64,000 nucleotides of DNA from Marinicauda pacifica (GCF_004793635.1 NZ_SRXV01000003.1:1-64000), one strand, 5' to 3'. Shown: positions 17,103 through 27,891, counted from the stretch's first letter. Notes: a model not told the origin generated them from the sequence alone. Program-made: numbers and translations.

Positions 17103-17117
17103 GTGCGCCGCCCCTGG

Positions 17118-17342
17118 CTACACATCGTTATCCATATCATCATAGCCGCGCCGGCTGGAAAAGAAGACCAGCGCCATCAGCCCCCCGCCGATTAGAAGGC
17201 TCAGGATCACGCCCAGTATCAGCGCGATCCAGCCATGCACCGACATGGTGGCGTCGATCTGTGTAAAGGACTGGATGGCAAACCAGACCGACGCGATGAG
17301 GATGCTCATCAGCACCACGATCAGCAGAGCAATCTTCATCAT
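17118..17342 (-). CDS. Small two-helix membrane protein
   Basis: A 74-aa protein with transmembrane helices at residues 3-24 and 38-62 and a charged tail (SSRRGYDDMDNDV). The start has a strong AGGAGG two bases from tandem ATG codons, which supports it as a real gene. It precedes chpT by 56 bp on the same strand. Family unknown to me; small proteins of this form are common in the lineage and may be envelope components. Confidence 0.75.
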   Translation of the reverse strand: MMKIALLIVVLMSILIASVWFAIQSFTQIDATMSVHGWIALILGVILSLLIGGGLMALVFFSSRRGYDDMDNDV

Positions 17343-17599
17343 AGCCTCCTGTCCAAATACCGCTTTTCAAGAGCCCGGCCGTCGCGGTAGGGTTCATGTC
17401 TCGTTAACGCGGCCCGGCCATAAAAGGCCGATTGCAGCGTGAAGAGATACGGACGGCTGCAAGCAAGCGCTTGTTCTGATATAGGAACTTCAGGCTTGCT
17501 GTGTAACGGGGGAATGGCAGCGGCCTGTTTCTTGCCTGTGGGGGGCATGAGCACGATCGCCGGTAGTGCGGCGCAACGATTGAGGGAATAGCCATACCC

Positions 17600-19051
17600 A
17601 TGTCTGGTTTCGACGTCCGCCTGGCAGACGCCCAGCGCTCCCGTGCCCTAACGTTTTTTTCCACTCTGGCGATCGGCGTAGCGCTGGTTTCCGCCCTGGT
17701 GGTCCAACGCGGCGACACCGGCACAGAGGCCGAGGCCGCAGCCCCGGAATTTTCGCTTGAAGCGGCGCGAGCGGGCGCAAATGTCGCGGCCCGGGACGCC
17801 TCATTCCTGGACTCCACCGCCCTTGTGGCCGCCGAACACGCAGCCTTCGAGGCGTTTTCAGCCCCTGAGGTCGTAAGCCGCCGTGTGGAAGTGCGCCCGG
17901 GTGACACATTTGCCAGCGTGCTCAGCAATGCCGGTGCGGACAGGTCTCTGGCCAACCGCGCCATCTACGCGCTGGAAGATCATTTCCCGGCGCGGCAGCT
18001 GCGCGCCGGACAAGAGATGACGCTCTACTTCGATTCCGTGGCCGGGCCGGCCGGTCAGACCCGCGAGTTCGCGGGTCTGTCTTTCCGCCCTGACCTGGAG
18101 CGCACGCTGACCGTCAGCCGGGTTGCCGACGACGAGTTTCGTGCTCGCGAAGCAGTCGTCGAATTCGACAGCCAGATGGTCCGCGCCAGCGGCTCGATCG
18201 AGACAAGCCTGTATCAGGCAGCGCTCGACCAGGGTGCGACCGACCGGGTCATCTACGATCTTGCCAACGTGCTGGGCTTCGCAGTCGATTTCCGGACCGT
18301 GCAGGAAGGCGACACGTTCGATATCGTCTTCGAGCGGTTTGTCGATTCACAGGGCGAAACGGCCCGGACCGGCGACATCGCCTATATCGCTTTCGATGGC
18401 CGCGGCGATCCGCTTGAATATTTCCGCTTCACCACGCCGGAGGGCGATGTGGGCTACTACACCGCTGAGGGCGAGAGCGCTCAGCGGCTGCTGATGATGA
18501 CGCCGATCAACGGGGCGCGCCTGTCCTCGCATTTTGGCCGGCGCTTCCACCCGATCCTGCAGACCAGCCGCCCGCACAACGGGACAGACTTCGCCGCGCC
18601 GACGGGCACGCCGATCATGGCCGCGGGTAATGGCATCGTGGAGCGCGCCAACCGGTTCGGCTCGTTTGGCAATTACCTGCGGATCCGTCATGCGAACGGG
18701 TACAAGACCGCCTACGCGCACCTGAACGGCTTCGCCAGCGGCATTCGCGCCGGCAGCCGGGTCACGCAGGGGCAGATCGTGGCCTATGTCGGCACCACCG
18801 GCCGGTCTACCGGTCCGCACCTTCACTACGAGGTCCACCTCAACGGCCAGCCGATGAACCCGATGAGCCTGGATCTTCCGACCGGACGCCGCCTCGAAAA
18901 CGCCGAGCTTGAGCTCTTCCGCGCCGAGCGGGACCGGATTCTGGCCATGCGCGATGCGGCTCCGCTCGCCAGTGAGCCGATCAGCCGCGAGCCGGTGCTG
19001 GTTGCCTCCGCGCAAGCCCCCACCCCGGCCGGCACCCCAGGTCAGCAGTAG
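17600..19051 (+). CDS. M23 family metallopeptidase
   Basis: A 483-aa envelope peptidase. An N-terminal membrane anchor (about 18-38) is followed by a low-complexity Ala/Glu stretch, an OapA/LysM-like domain (VRPGDTFASVLSNAG, about 98-190), and an M23 domain with zinc ligands H326 and D330 (HNGTDFAAPTGTP) and H407/H409 (HLHYEV). All ligands are present, so it should cut peptidoglycan cross-bridges in the periplasm. The layout matches MepM/NlpD-type proteins. It diverges from the small membrane gene and is followed by a TAG-rich motif. Confidence 0.9.
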   Translation: MSGFDVRLADAQRSRALTFFSTLAIGVALVSALVVQRGDTGTEAEAAAPEFSLEAARAGANVAARDASFLDSTALVAAEHAAFEAFSAPEVVSRRVEVRPGDTFASVLSNAGADRSLANRAIYALEDHFPARQLRAGQEMTLYFDSVAGPAGQTREFAGLSFRPDLERTLTVSRVADDEFRAREAVVEFDSQMVRASGSIETSLYQAALDQGATDRVIYDLANVLGFAVDFRTVQEGDTFDIVFERFVDSQGETARTGDIAYIAFDGRGDPLEYFRFTTPEGDVGYYTAEGESAQRLLMMTPINGARLSSHFGRRFHPILQTSRPHNGTDFAAPTGTPIMAAGNGIVERANRFGSFGNYLRIRHANGYKTAYAHLNGFASGIRAGSRVTQGQIVAYVGTTGRSTGPHLHYEVHLNGQPMNPMSLDLPTGRRLENAELELFRAERDRILAMRDAAPLASEPISREPVLVASAQAPTPAGTPGQQ

Positions 19052-19073
19052 TGGTAGTAGTCGTAGTAGTAGG
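19048..19073 (+). repeat. TAG-rich dispersed motif, looser copy
   Basis: GTAGTGGTAGTAGTCG followed by TAGTAGTAGG: mostly TAG/GTA trinucleotides, and the second half matches the 10708 motif at most positions. It starts at the stop codon of the M23 peptidase gene. Confidence 0.5.
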
Positions 19074-19171
19074 CGCTCTCCGGCTCTGACCTTCCCGGTT
19101 TGAAACGGACATTGCGCGCTCTGCCGGGCGCGGCCTACCCTGTCTGCCTGTGCAGAAAGGACGACCGCGCC

Positions 19172-20164
19172 ATGCAGACGCTCAAACTCACCGGCATCCC
19201 GACACCGGTTTCCCGGATCGGACTCGGCTGTATGGGCATGTCCGAATTCTACGGCCCCAGCGATGACGGGCAGTCGCGCGAGGTCATGGCGCGTGCCGTG
19301 GACCTGGGCGTCAACTTCTTCGACACCGCCGATATGTACGGGCAAGGCCACAACGAGACCCTGATTGGCGGGTTCCTGAAAGGCCGGCGCGACAAGGTCG
19401 TCATCGCCAGCAAATGCGCCATCGTCCGCGGCGACGATCCGCGCGACCGGCGTATCGATACCTCCCCGGATTACATCCGGTATGCCTGCGAGGCGTCATT
19501 GAAGCGTCTGGGCGTCGAGACGATCGATCTTTATTATCTGCACCGCCTCGACGGGATCACGCCGATCGAGGAGTCCATGGGCGCCCTCGCCGATCTTGCC
19601 AAATCCGGGAAGATCAAGGCAGCCGGACTGAGCGAAGTGAATGCCAACACACTGAAACGCGCGCACAGCGTGTTTCCAGTCAGCGCCGTACAAAGCGAAT
19701 ACTCGCTGACCGCCCGGGAGCCCGAAGGCAACGAGGTCCTGGACACCTGTCAGGCACAGGAAACCGCCTTCGTGGCCTATTCGCCCTTGGGTCGGGGACT
19801 GCTGGCCGGAACTTTCCGGTCAGAGGACGAGCTTGCCGAAGACGATGTCCGGCGAAGCGGCTATTTCCCGCGCTTCCAGGGTGAAAACCTGAAAAAGAAC
19901 GTGGCGCTCGCTGACAGGGTCGCCGAGCTCGCGCAGCGAAAGCCTGCAACGCCGGCGCAGATTGCCCTAGCATGGCTTCTATCGCGCACTGGCGTGGTAC
20001 CGATACCAGGAACTCGAAGCATCTCCCGCCTGGAAGAAAACGCCGGTGCAGACAACATCGTGCTCACACCGGCCGACCTGAGCGCTCTCGACGCAGCGAT
20101 CCCGCCAGGAGCGGCAGAAGGCGGTCGTTATGGCGACGCGGCCATGAGCTCACTCGATCGCTAG
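19172..20164 (+). CDS. Aldo/keto reductase
   Basis: A 330-aa NADPH-dependent oxidoreductase with the full catalytic tetrad: D51 and Y56 (FFDTADMYG), K81 (IASKCA) and H124 (LYYLHRLD). The C-terminal IPGTRSISRLEENAGA binds the cofactor phosphate. It resembles the YakC/AKR13 group that reduces small aldehydes and ketones. I start at 19172 because AAAGGA lies 10 bases upstream; a frame-extending upstream start gives a cysteine-rich unlikely N-terminus. Physiological substrate unknown. Confidence 0.9.
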   Translation: MQTLKLTGIPTPVSRIGLGCMGMSEFYGPSDDGQSREVMARAVDLGVNFFDTADMYGQGHNETLIGGFLKGRRDKVVIASKCAIVRGDDPRDRRIDTSPDYIRYACEASLKRLGVETIDLYYLHRLDGITPIEESMGALADLAKSGKIKAAGLSEVNANTLKRAHSVFPVSAVQSEYSLTAREPEGNEVLDTCQAQETAFVAYSPLGRGLLAGTFRSEDELAEDDVRRSGYFPRFQGENLKKNVALADRVAELAQRKPATPAQIALAWLLSRTGVVPIPGTRSISRLEENAGADNIVLTPADLSALDAAIPPGAAEGGRYGDAAMSSLDR

Positions 20165-20368
20165 ACTGCGTGGCGCGGTGATTGACCATCGGACGAAGCG
20201 CAGCTAGAAGCACCGCCAGGTTCAGAAGATACCTGCCGCTCGCACGTGATCGTTCACGTTGGTGAAATCTTCTTTCAGACCAGACCTTTCGCACTCCAGG
20301 CTGTCCTGCGGCGCGGTGGTAATGCGGGCTCCATCGACCTTTGCCGCGTACCAGCGATGAGGCGAACA

Positions 20369-20806
20369 ATGTCTGAAACTTCTCCCCTACCCGGACTGGA
20401 AGCCCTGAAGAACCTCGCGCGCCGTTTGCGGCGGGCACTTGAGGAAGAGGGTAATTTCATCTCCCACAGCGAAGCGCTGGAGCTGGTCGCCCACCAGCAT
20501 GGCTTTCGCGACTGGAACACTCTGCACGCCGCATGCGGCAACAAACCGCCTACGCCGTTTCAGGTCGGCTCGAAAATCCGTGGCGACTATCTCGGTCAGT
20601 CGTTCAGCGCAGAGATCGTCTCCGTCACCGCGCTTGCGGGGGGAGACCGCTACACCTTGACGCTTGATCTCGACGAAGCCGTCGATGTCGTCACATTCGA
20701 CAGCTTCTCCGCATTTCGCAAGCGGGTCAGAGCCAGCGTGCGCCGGGACGGCATATCCGACGCCCGAACGTCGAACGGCGAGCCGCATCTGCGTCTGGCT
20801 CTATAG
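20369..20806 (+). CDS. Glyoxalase_8-type small protein
   Basis: A 145-aa soluble protein. The N-terminal half (LEALKNLARRLRRALEEEG then SHSEALELVAHQHGFRDWNTLHA) matches the short helical domain named Glyoxalase_8 in Pfam, found alone or before glyoxalase domains; here the second half (IRGDYLGQSFSAEIVSV...) is a small beta domain instead. No metal-binding glyoxalase residues are visible. Start placed at the ATG at 20369; the longer frame adds 41 residues without the family pattern. Function unknown. A hairpin follows the stop. Confidence 0.7.
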   Translation: MSETSPLPGLEALKNLARRLRRALEEEGNFISHSEALELVAHQHGFRDWNTLHAACGNKPPTPFQVGSKIRGDYLGQSFSAEIVSVTALAGGDRYTLTLDLDEAVDVVTFDSFSAFRKRVRASVRRDGISDARTSNGEPHLRLAL

Positions 20807-20816
20807 AGCAAAATGT

Positions 20817-20844
20817 CAGGGCCCGGCGTAACCGCCGGGCCCTG
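20817..20844. terminator. Bidirectional hairpin terminator
   Basis: CAGGGCCCGGCG (20817-20828), loop TAAC, CGCCGGGCCCTG (20833-20844): 12 perfect pairs between the Glyoxalase_8 gene and the convergent clpB. T-rich flank is on the clpB side (TTTTG on the minus strand). Confidence 0.8.
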
Positions 20845-20859
20845 ATGCTTGTATCGGGC

Positions 20860-23484
20860 TTACTGGATGACGGCGTCTCTCGGCCGCCCCGCGTCACGCC
20901 CGACCGCTTGACCATTCACTGTCAACGACCCGGCTTCTGCAGAGACCTTTACTGCCTCGCCATCATGCAGCGTGCCGTCGAGGATAAGACGGGCGAGCGG
21001 GTCCTGCAGCTCCTTCTGGATCACGCGCTTGAGAGGACGGGCCCCGTAGGCAGGGTCATATCCCTTCTCGGCAAGCCACTCGCGCGCAGCATCGTCCAAC
21101 TCCACTGTCATGTTGCGATCTTTCAAGAGACGCTCCAGCCGCTGAAGCTGAATATCCACGATCGAGCCCATGTGTGCCTGTTCCAGTCGACGGAATAGAA
21201 TGATCTCGTCGATCCGGTTAAGGAATTCCGGGCGGAACGCCCCGCGCACCGCGTCCATCACCTGGTCGCGGGCAGCCTCGACGTCACCGGAGAGAAGGAA
21301 CTCCGAACCCAGGTTCGAGGTCATGATCAGAATGGTATTTCTGAAATCGACGGTTCGGCCCTGCCCGTCGGTCAGACGCCCGTCATCAAGCACTTGAAGC
21401 AGAATATTGAAGACGTCAGGGTGCGCCTTCTCCACCTCATCGAACAGAATGACCTGATACGGTCGCCGGCGGACGCTCTCGGTCAGCGCACCGCCTTCTT
21501 CGTAACCGACATAGCCTGGAGGCGCGCCGATCATCCGGCTCACTGCGTGCTTTTCCATGTACTCCGACATGTCGAGACGCGTGATCGCGGTTTCATCATC
21601 AAAGAGGAATTCGGCGAGCGTCTTGGTAAGTTCAGTCTTCCCAACCCCGGTCGGGCCAAGGAAGAGGAAGGAGCCGATCGGGCGGCTCGGGTCTTTCAGC
21701 CCAGCGCGTGAACGGCGCACCGCATCCGAAACCGCGCGTAGCGCCTCATCCTGTCCGACGACCCGCGTTCTTAGCTGATCCTCCATTCGAAGGAGCTTCT
21801 CACGCTCGCCTGCGAGCATTTTCTCCACAGGCACGCCCGTCCAGCGCGAGACGATGGAGGCAATCTGTTCCTCGTCGACCAGCTCTTTCATGAGGGCACC
21901 CTTGCCATCAGCGGAAGCTGGCTGAACTTCTTCGGCTTCGGCGATGCGGCGTTCCAGCTCGGGAATGCGCCCGTACTTGATCTCCGAGGCCCTGCCCAGA
22001 TCGCCACGCCGTTCGGCATCGGCGAGTTCTGCGCGCAACCGGTCGAGTTCTTCCTTCATCTCTGTCGATGAAGCCAGCTTCTCCTTTTCGGCCCTCCAGG
22101 CGGCCGTCAGCTCGGCAGACCGGCTCTCAAGCTCGGCCAACTCCTTGTAGAGCGACTCCAGGCGCTTCTTCGACGCATCGTCGGCCTCTTTCTTGAGTGC
22201 CTCGGCTTCGATTTTGAGCTGAATGATCCGGCGATCCAGCTCGTCGAGCTCCTCGGGCTTGGAATCGACCTGCATGCGCAAACGCGCCGCCGCCTCGTCC
22301 ATTAGGTCAATGGCCTTGTCCGGCAGAAAGCGGTCGGTGATGTAGCGGTTCGAAAGTGTCGCCGCCGCGACGATCGCACCGTCTGCGATGCGCACGCCGT
22401 GGTGGACTTCGTATTTCTCTTTCAGGCCGCGCAGGATCGAGATCGTGTCCTCCACCGTCGGCTCGTCGACGAAGACCGGCTGGAAGCGCCGAGCCAGCGC
22501 CGCGTCCTTCTCGACATGCTTTTTGTACTCACTCAGCGTTGTCGCACCGACACAGTGAAGCTCCCCACGAGCTAGTGCCGGCTTGAGAAGGTTGGAGGCA
22601 TCCATTGCGCCGTCAGCCTTGCCGGCGCCGACGAGCGTATGCATCTCGTCGATGAACAGGATGATGTTGCCCCCAGCGGCTTCGACCTCGGAAAGGACGG
22701 ATTTCAGACGCTCCTCGAACTCGCCGCGATACTTCGCACCGGCGATGAGTGCACCCATGTCGAGCGCCATCAGCTTCTTGTCCTTCAGGCTCTCCGGCAC
22801 GTCGCCATCGACAATGCGCAAAGCGAGGCCTTCTGCGATGGCCGTCTTGCCCACCCCCGGTTCCCCAATCAGAACCGGGTTGTTCTTCGTGCGGCGGGAC
22901 AGGACCTGGATTGCCCGGCGGATTTCCTCGTCGCGGCCGATCACAGGATCCAGCTTGCCCGCGCGAGCCACTTCCGTGAGGTCGCGGGCGTACTTCTTGA
23001 GAGCGTCATAGCTTTCTTCGGCCGACTGGCTGTCGGCTGTGCGGCCCTGACGCAAATCGTTGATCGCCGTGTTCAGCGCCTGCGGCTTGAGCCCAGTCTG
23101 CTTGAAGATTTCGGCGACCTTCGTGCCAGACACGATAGACAGTGCCTGCAGTAGGCGCTCGGCGGTGACGTAAGTATCTCCAGCCTTTTTCGCAGCCTGC
23201 TCGGCGGAGTTGATCACCTCGCCGGTTTTCGGCGCCAGATAAAGCTGACCAGAACCACCTTCCACCTTCGGTAGCGACTCAATCGCACGGTCGGTCAGAT
23301 CGATAACCTGTTCGGGACGCGCACCTGCTGCGCGGATCAGGTTTGTTGCCAGCCCGGCGTCATCGTCCAACAAGCCTTTGAGAAGGTGCTCGGGGGTGAA
23401 TTGCTGATGACTGAGCCGGTTGGCGAGCGCTTGGCTCGCCTGAAGAATCTGCCGGGCGCGCTCGGTGTATTTTTCGATATCCAT
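20860..23484 (-). CDS. clpB: Chaperone disaggregase ClpB
   Basis: An 874-aa hexameric AAA+ protein of normal length. Order: Clp N-domain repeats (1-150), first AAA module with Walker A GEPGVGKT near 205, the coiled-coil middle domain (about 410-530, rich in Glu, Lys and Arg), and second AAA module with GPTGVGKT near 608 and the GYVGYEEGG pore loop. ClpB extracts polypeptides from aggregates with DnaK and DnaJ after heat stress. It lacks the ClpP-binding loop as far as I can see. No convincing sigma-32 promoter was identified upstream. Confidence 0.97.
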   Translation of the reverse strand: MDIEKYTERARQILQASQALANRLSHQQFTPEHLLKGLLDDDAGLATNLIRAAGARPEQVIDLTDRAIESLPKVEGGSGQLYLAPKTGEVINSAEQAAKKAGDTYVTAERLLQALSIVSGTKVAEIFKQTGLKPQALNTAINDLRQGRTADSQSAEESYDALKKYARDLTEVARAGKLDPVIGRDEEIRRAIQVLSRRTKNNPVLIGEPGVGKTAIAEGLALRIVDGDVPESLKDKKLMALDMGALIAGAKYRGEFEERLKSVLSEVEAAGGNIILFIDEMHTLVGAGKADGAMDASNLLKPALARGELHCVGATTLSEYKKHVEKDAALARRFQPVFVDEPTVEDTISILRGLKEKYEVHHGVRIADGAIVAAATLSNRYITDRFLPDKAIDLMDEAAARLRMQVDSKPEELDELDRRIIQLKIEAEALKKEADDASKKRLESLYKELAELESRSAELTAAWRAEKEKLASSTEMKEELDRLRAELADAERRGDLGRASEIKYGRIPELERRIAEAEEVQPASADGKGALMKELVDEEQIASIVSRWTGVPVEKMLAGEREKLLRMEDQLRTRVVGQDEALRAVSDAVRRSRAGLKDPSRPIGSFLFLGPTGVGKTELTKTLAEFLFDDETAITRLDMSEYMEKHAVSRMIGAPPGYVGYEEGGALTESVRRRPYQVILFDEVEKAHPDVFNILLQVLDDGRLTDGQGRTVDFRNTILIMTSNLGSEFLLSGDVEAARDQVMDAVRGAFRPEFLNRIDEIILFRRLEQAHMGSIVDIQLQRLERLLKDRNMTVELDDAAREWLAEKGYDPAYGARPLKRVIQKELQDPLARLILDGTLHDGEAVKVSAEAGSLTVNGQAVGRDAGRPRDAVIQ

Positions 23485-23656
23485 GTGCCTCTAGGGTCTC
23501 CTGAATTGGCAGCGAGACAAACGGTCCCCGCTTAAAATGGCGCCTTCCAAGAAGCACGCTTGGGACCGCAGCTGGACTTCAGGTAGGTGTGACATTGAAG
23601 GCACACAAGTGAGCGGCAAGATTATTTTCGCCGAGTGATCGAGCGGATCAAAAAAC

Positions 23657-23692
23657 GAAAAGCCCCGGTGCCATTGCGCGCCGGGGCTTTTC
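23657..23692 (-). terminator. Terminator of the DUF4167 gene
   Basis: GAAAAGCCCCGG (23657-23668) pairs with CCGGGGCTTTTC (23681-23692). On the minus strand the stem ends in CTTTTC followed by GTTTTTTG, a good T-tract, about 20 bases after the gene's stop codon. Confidence 0.88.
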
Positions 23693-23714
23693 AAAACACT
23701 TTACAATCAAATTG

Positions 23715-24458
23715 CTAAGCGGCTTCGCTGTCCTTGTCACCGCCTGAACCACTCTTTCCGTCGCCCACCTTATCCAGAGCATCCTGTGCGGCTTTATCAC
23801 CACGAGGTTTGCGCGGTGCGCGTGGCTTACGCTTGGGGGCGTCGTCGGCAGTCAGTTCGCTCCCGCCGCTCTGCTCGCTCTCGCCTTCGGGATCAACCAC
23901 GGCCAGTGGGTCGGAAGCGTCGGCGGAAGTCTCGTCCTTCTTGCGGCGCTCCCGCCGTGGTCGCTTTTCAGCCGTCTCGGCCGATGCATCCTTCGAGACG
24001 GGTTCGCCGCCGGACTTCTCGGATGCGGGCTCAGCTCTGCCTTCGCCCCTGCGGTTACCGTCATCACGGCGGCCCCGACCGCGACCGCGCGAACGGTCAT
24101 TCCGGTCTTCCTGGGCGTCGGCCTGGTTGTCGCTGCCCTGGTTCTGCCCACCCTGGCTTTGTCCGCCCTGGTTCTGAGCCCCTTGATTCTGATCGTTCTG
24201 CTGACCGCCGTCCTGACGGTTGTCATCACGCTTGGGCTGGTTGGCCTGAACGATGCGGAAATAGTGCTCCGCGTGCTGGTAGTAGTTTTCCGCCATCACG
24301 CGGTCGCCAGACGACGACGCATCGCGCGCAATCTGAAGATATTTCTCATATATCGTCGAGGCATTGCCCCGGATTTTCACATCCGGCCCATTGCTTTCGA
24401 ACGACCGATTCTGCTGATTACCGCCGGGCTTGCGCCCGCGCCCGCGTTGTCGCTTCAT
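23715..24458 (-). CDS. DUF4167 family protein
   Basis: A 247-aa protein with the short conserved DUF4167 domain at its N-terminus (GPDVKIRGNASTIYEKYLQ then AENYYQHAEHYFRIV) and a long disordered tail of Gln/Asn/Gly repeats followed by Lys/Arg/Glu/Ser-rich sequence. The basic start MKRQRGRGRKPGG suggests nucleic-acid contact; I infer an RNA-binding role, not demonstrated. I start at 24458 rather than the longer frame because the family begins with this basic segment. The position beside prmC and clpB is conserved in related genomes as I recall. Confidence 0.85.
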   Translation of the reverse strand: MKRQRGRGRKPGGNQQNRSFESNGPDVKIRGNASTIYEKYLQIARDASSSGDRVMAENYYQHAEHYFRIVQANQPKRDDNRQDGGQQNDQNQGAQNQGGQSQGGQNQGSDNQADAQEDRNDRSRGRGRGRRDDGNRRGEGRAEPASEKSGGEPVSKDASAETAEKRPRRERRKKDETSADASDPLAVVDPEGESEQSGGSELTADDAPKRKPRAPRKPRGDKAAQDALDKVGDGKSGSGGDKDSEAA

Positions 24459-24739
24459 TTTTGAAACCTGACCTTCTTGCCGGTATAGCCTTCGGCTGCA
24501 CTCTTCGGAGCTCGCTATGATCGAGCCCCGTCCGGCAAACACAGCAGCGCACTGCTGAAAATTACCGATCTGATTGAGGGCCGACTCTCCGACAGCTGGC
24601 TGACTAAAATTGCTGCAACCCCGCTGCAGCCCACCAGTCCATCGGGTTCACCAATCAAACTAACCGTAACACTGGGGCGATTCCACCCCTTGTGTGCAAA
24701 TATTCATTCCGGCCCGTTCTGGGCTGATGCAGATCTTCA

Positions 24740-25585
24740 TCAGCTGAAGGCGAAGACGATCGCTCGGCTGCGCCCACCAAGGTCTTTTACGCAATCCGCA
24801 TCTCGTGCGCCCGCCTCCTGCGCCAGGCGCAAGACCGCCTCACGCTGATCGTAGCCTATCTCGAAAACTCCCGTCCCGCCCGGCGCCAACAACCGCCGCG
24901 CTTCGCTGAAAAGGTGTCGATAGGGCGCGAGTCCGTCCGGGCCACCGTCCAGCGCGAGCCGGGGTTCATGGTCGCGAACCTCAGGCTCGAGCGTCTCTAT
25001 GATCGAGCTGGCAATATAGGGCGGGTTTGAGACGACGAGGTCAAACCTGCCTGCAATGCCATCGGCCCAGGAGGTGCAAACCAGCTCGATCCGCTCCGAG
25101 AGTCCGGTGCGGCCGGCGTTGATCGCCGCAATGTCCAGAGCAGCGCGCGATATATCGGTAGCGACTGCGGTCGCGCTCTGCATCTCGGTCAGCAGGGCAA
25201 GGGCGATTGCTCCTGAACCCGTCGCGATATCGAGGATGCGAACCGGGCGCGCGGTATCAACGTCATTCAACGCAGCCTCAACGATTGTCTCGGTATCAGC
25301 TCTGGGGCTCAGGACATCTGGTGTGACCAGGAGTTCTAACGTCCAAAATGGTGTCGCGCCCAAAATCTGCGACAACGGCACGCGAGACACGCGGCGCTCC
25401 AACGCCTTGTTGACCGCGGCCAGCGACGCCTCGTCCAGCTTCCTGTCCGGATCTGCTATCACTTGGCTGCGCGACAGACCAAGCACACCGGTGAAGAGAA
25501 ACCGGCCTTCAGCGGACGCGTCCTCTATTCCCGCCGCACCAAGCTGGCGCGCGGCATCATGGAGCCAGTCACGCCACGAAACCAA
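24740..25585 (-). CDS. prmC: Release factor glutamine methyltransferase PrmC
   Basis: A 281-aa SAM-dependent enzyme that methylates the GGQ glutamine of RF1 and RF2. The catalytic NPPY motif (VVSNPPYIASS) and SAM loop (ILDIATGSGAIALALL) are intact, preceded by the helical substrate-binding N-domain. Directly after prfA with a three-base gap, so enzyme and substrate are co-expressed. Length is normal. Confidence 0.95.
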   Translation of the reverse strand: MVSWRDWLHDAARQLGAAGIEDASAEGRFLFTGVLGLSRSQVIADPDRKLDEASLAAVNKALERRVSRVPLSQILGATPFWTLELLVTPDVLSPRADTETIVEAALNDVDTARPVRILDIATGSGAIALALLTEMQSATAVATDISRAALDIAAINAGRTGLSERIELVCTSWADGIAGRFDLVVSNPPYIASSIIETLEPEVRDHEPRLALDGGPDGLAPYRHLFSEARRLLAPGGTGVFEIGYDQREAVLRLAQEAGARDADCVKDLGGRSRAIVFAFS

Positions 25586-25588
25586 GGT

Positions 25589-26662
25589 CTACTCGTCCTG
25601 CATTGCAGCAAGTTTGGCCGCCTGATCTTCGGCGATCAGCGCATCGACCACGTCATCCAACGCCGCACCGGATACGATATCTTCCAGCTTGTAGAGCGTC
25701 AGATTGATCCGGTGGTCGGTAAGGCGCCCTTGGGGAAAGTTATATGTGCGGATGCGTTCGGAGCGATCACCAGAACCAATCTGGCCCTTGCGCGCGGCGG
25801 CACGGGCAGCGTCTTTTTCCGATCGCTCCTTCTCGTAGAGCTTGGCTTTGAGAACCTCGAGCGCGATGGCTCGGTTCTGATGCTGGGATTTCTCCTGGCT
25901 GATGACCACGATCCCGGTTGGGATATGCGTCATGCGCACCGCGGAGTCGGTCTTGTTAACGTGCTGCCCGCCGGCCCCGGAGGCCCGCATCGTATCGACC
26001 CGGATGTCGTCGTCGCGCAGTTCAATGTCGACCTCTTCAGGCGCGGGCAGCACGGCCACCGTTGCTGCCGACGTGTGGATACGCCCCCCACTCTCGGTAA
26101 CCGGCACGCGTTGAACCCGATGCACACCGGATTCAAACTTCAATCTACCGAATACGCCGGAACCCGACACGCTGGCGATGACTTCCTTGTAGCCGCCAAC
26201 CTCCGCCTCTGACGCAGATATCAGATCAACCTTCCAGCCTTTATCGGACGCGTAACGTTCGTACATGCGGAAAAGGTCACCGGCGAACAACGCGGCCTCA
26301 TCTCCCCCCGTGCCGGCACGAATCTCCAGCATGACCGACGCCTCGTCATCTTTGTCTTTGGGGAGCAGCAAGAGCTGGAGTTCCGATTCCAGATCAGGGA
26401 TGGCCTCCTTCAGCTCCATGCGTTCCTCACGGGCCAGTGCGACCATGTCAGGGTCCGACCAATCCTCAATGATCTCCTCGGCCTCAGCCAGGCTGGTTCG
26501 CGCGTCCTTGAGTTCGCGCGCCTTGTCGGCGACCTTCTTCAGTTCGGCATGCTCCTTCGAGAGCTTGACGATCTCGTTTGGATCGCTTGCAGATCCGAGA
26601 CGCGCTTCGACCTGGTCGAAACGGTCGATGACCTGATTGAGTTTGGATTCTTGAACTTGCAT
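25589..26662 (-). CDS. prfA: Peptide chain release factor 1
   Basis: A 357-aa release factor reading UAA and UAG. The catalytic loop [15 protein letters not shown] is present; the stop-codon recognition tripeptide is PVT in [15 protein letters not shown], an accepted RF1 variant of PxT. I use the ATG at 26662, which matches the usual RF1 N-terminus; the longer frame adds 17 unlikely residues. Operon with prmC. Confidence 0.96.
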   Translation of the reverse strand: MQVQESKLNQVIDRFDQVEARLGSASDPNEIVKLSKEHAELKKVADKARELKDARTSLAEAEEIIEDWSDPDMVALAREERMELKEAIPDLESELQLLLLPKDKDDEASVMLEIRAGTGGDEAALFAGDLFRMYERYASDKGWKVDLISASEAEVGGYKEVIASVSGSGVFGRLKFESGVHRVQRVPVTESGGRIHTSAATVAVLPAPEEVDIELRDDDIRVDTMRASGAGGQHVNKTDSAVRMTHIPTGIVVISQEKSQHQNRAIALEVLKAKLYEKERSEKDAARAAARKGQIGSGDRSERIRTYNFPQGRLTDHRINLTLYKLEDIVSGAALDDVVDALIAEDQAAKLAAMQDE

Positions 26663-26729
26663 GCAGGAGAGATACGCTCGTAAACGACAAATACAAAGAG
26701 CAGCGTGTAGCACGCGCGCGCGCCTGGCC

Positions 26730-27314
26730 TCAGGTCTGGTCGCGCTCCAAGCTGGCTATGACGCCAGGATAGGTGAAGCTCTCAAACCCATCGATCAGGT
26801 CTTCGATCCGCGACGCCTCGAGGAGCATCTTGCGGTGCTTTCCCATCAGGAAGCCCTCGTCCGTCATATTGTCGAGGAACTCCAGCAGGCCGTCAAAATA
26901 GCCGTTGATGTTCAGCAGGCCGACGGGCTTCTTGTGTCGGCCCAGCTGAGCCCAGGTCCAGATTTCAAATAGCTCTTCCATCGTTCCGATGCCGCCCGGC
27001 AATGCCACGAAGGCGTCCGAGGCGTCAGCCATGAGCTGTTTGCGCTCATGCATGGAGGAGACGATCTGAAGGTCCTGGACACCTCCATGAGCGACCTCGC
27101 GCACGTGAAGAAAATCGGGAATGATGCCCGTGACCTGGCCACCTGCCTCGATCGCGGCATCGGCAACCACACCCATAAGCCCGACGCGGCCGCCCCCATA
27201 GACGAGCCGGCATCCGGATTCACCGAGGAAGCGGCCGGTGTCGCGCGCCGCTTGAGCGTAAATAGGGTCCTTGCCGGCATTGGAGCCGCAATACACACAG
27301 ATCGAAGTCATCAT
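26730..27314 (-). CDS. LOG family nucleotide hydrolase
   Basis: A 194-aa Rossmann-fold protein. The signature [20 protein letters not shown] and the N-terminal ICVYCGSN plus [10 protein letters not shown] define the LOG (Lonely guy) family, which hydrolyses nucleoside monophosphates to base and ribose phosphate, including cytokinin precursors. Bacterial members likely act in purine salvage. Same strand as prfA, 67 bp upstream of its start; an operon is possible. Confidence 0.9.
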   Translation of the reverse strand: MMTSICVYCGSNAGKDPIYAQAARDTGRFLGESGCRLVYGGGRVGLMGVVADAAIEAGGQVTGIIPDFLHVREVAHGGVQDLQIVSSMHERKQLMADASDAFVALPGGIGTMEELFEIWTWAQLGRHKKPVGLLNINGYFDGLLEFLDNMTDEGFLMGKHRKMLLEASRIEDLIDGFESFTYPGVIASLERDQT

Positions 27315-27537
27315 GAGCCTTGATTAAGCGGGAAAACTGAACGAGCCAACTGCGCAGCGCGGTGAGGGGAAAGGCCGCACATCCTTTTGCCAGCAGTCCT
27401 GTCGATCGCGGGGATAGCAAACGCTCAACGAAGTCTGGCGTTTCCATATTGGTCTGATTGTGGTGTCGTCCGGCTGCCGGAGGAGGTTCCACAGAGCACT
27501 CTTCCAGCGGCGGGAGCCCCTCTACACGCGCGCTCGA
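27315..27537. other. Gap without recognised feature
   Basis: No gene, RNA or clear repeat seen. It should contain the promoter of the LOG gene and the 3' end of the ArsC-like transcript. Confidence 0.5.
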
Positions 27538-27891
27538 CTACACACCCAACGCGTTCTGGACATCGGACTTCCACCCCGCATAGATCGCGTCGCCGTCCAC
27601 GATTACCGGGCGCTTGATCAGCGCCGGATTGGCCTGCAGCAAGGCCCGATAGCCTGTGCGGTCCTGAGCCATCGCCTTCTCGCCTTCCGGCAAATTGCGC
27701 CACGTGGTCGAAGCCTTGTTGAGCAGGCGGTCGGCGCCGACCTTCTCGATCCAGACGGGCAGCCGCTTTGGCAGATCGTCCATTTCACGCAGATCGGTGA
27801 AATCGACCTCCCTCCCGGCCGACTCAAGCGCCTTACGAGCCTTGCGGCACGTGTCGCAGGTTTTCAGACCATACATCTTCAGGTCGGCCAT
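27538..27891 (-). CDS. ArsC/Spx-like thioredoxin-fold protein
   Basis: A 117-aa protein of the arsenate-reductase-like ArsC/YffB group. MYGLKTCDTCRKARKAL has a CxxC at the position of the catalytic cysteine; FTDLREMDD and the late IKRPVIVDGD (Arg-Pro cis loop) are family marks. Most such proteins do not reduce arsenate and their target is unknown. No ars genes are nearby, which argues against arsenic resistance. It follows the MAPEG gene by 19 bp. Confidence 0.82.
   Translation of the reverse strand: MADLKMYGLKTCDTCRKARKALESAGREVDFTDLREMDDLPKRLPVWIEKVGADRLLNKASTTWRNLPEGEKAMAQDRTGYRALLQANPALIKRPVIVDGDAIYAGWKSDVQNALGV

Noticed and set aside
27538-27891. Arsenate reductase of an arsenic-resistance operon
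   Set aside because: The fold fits, but no arsR, arsB or similar gene is nearby and the YffB-like branch usually lacks this activity.
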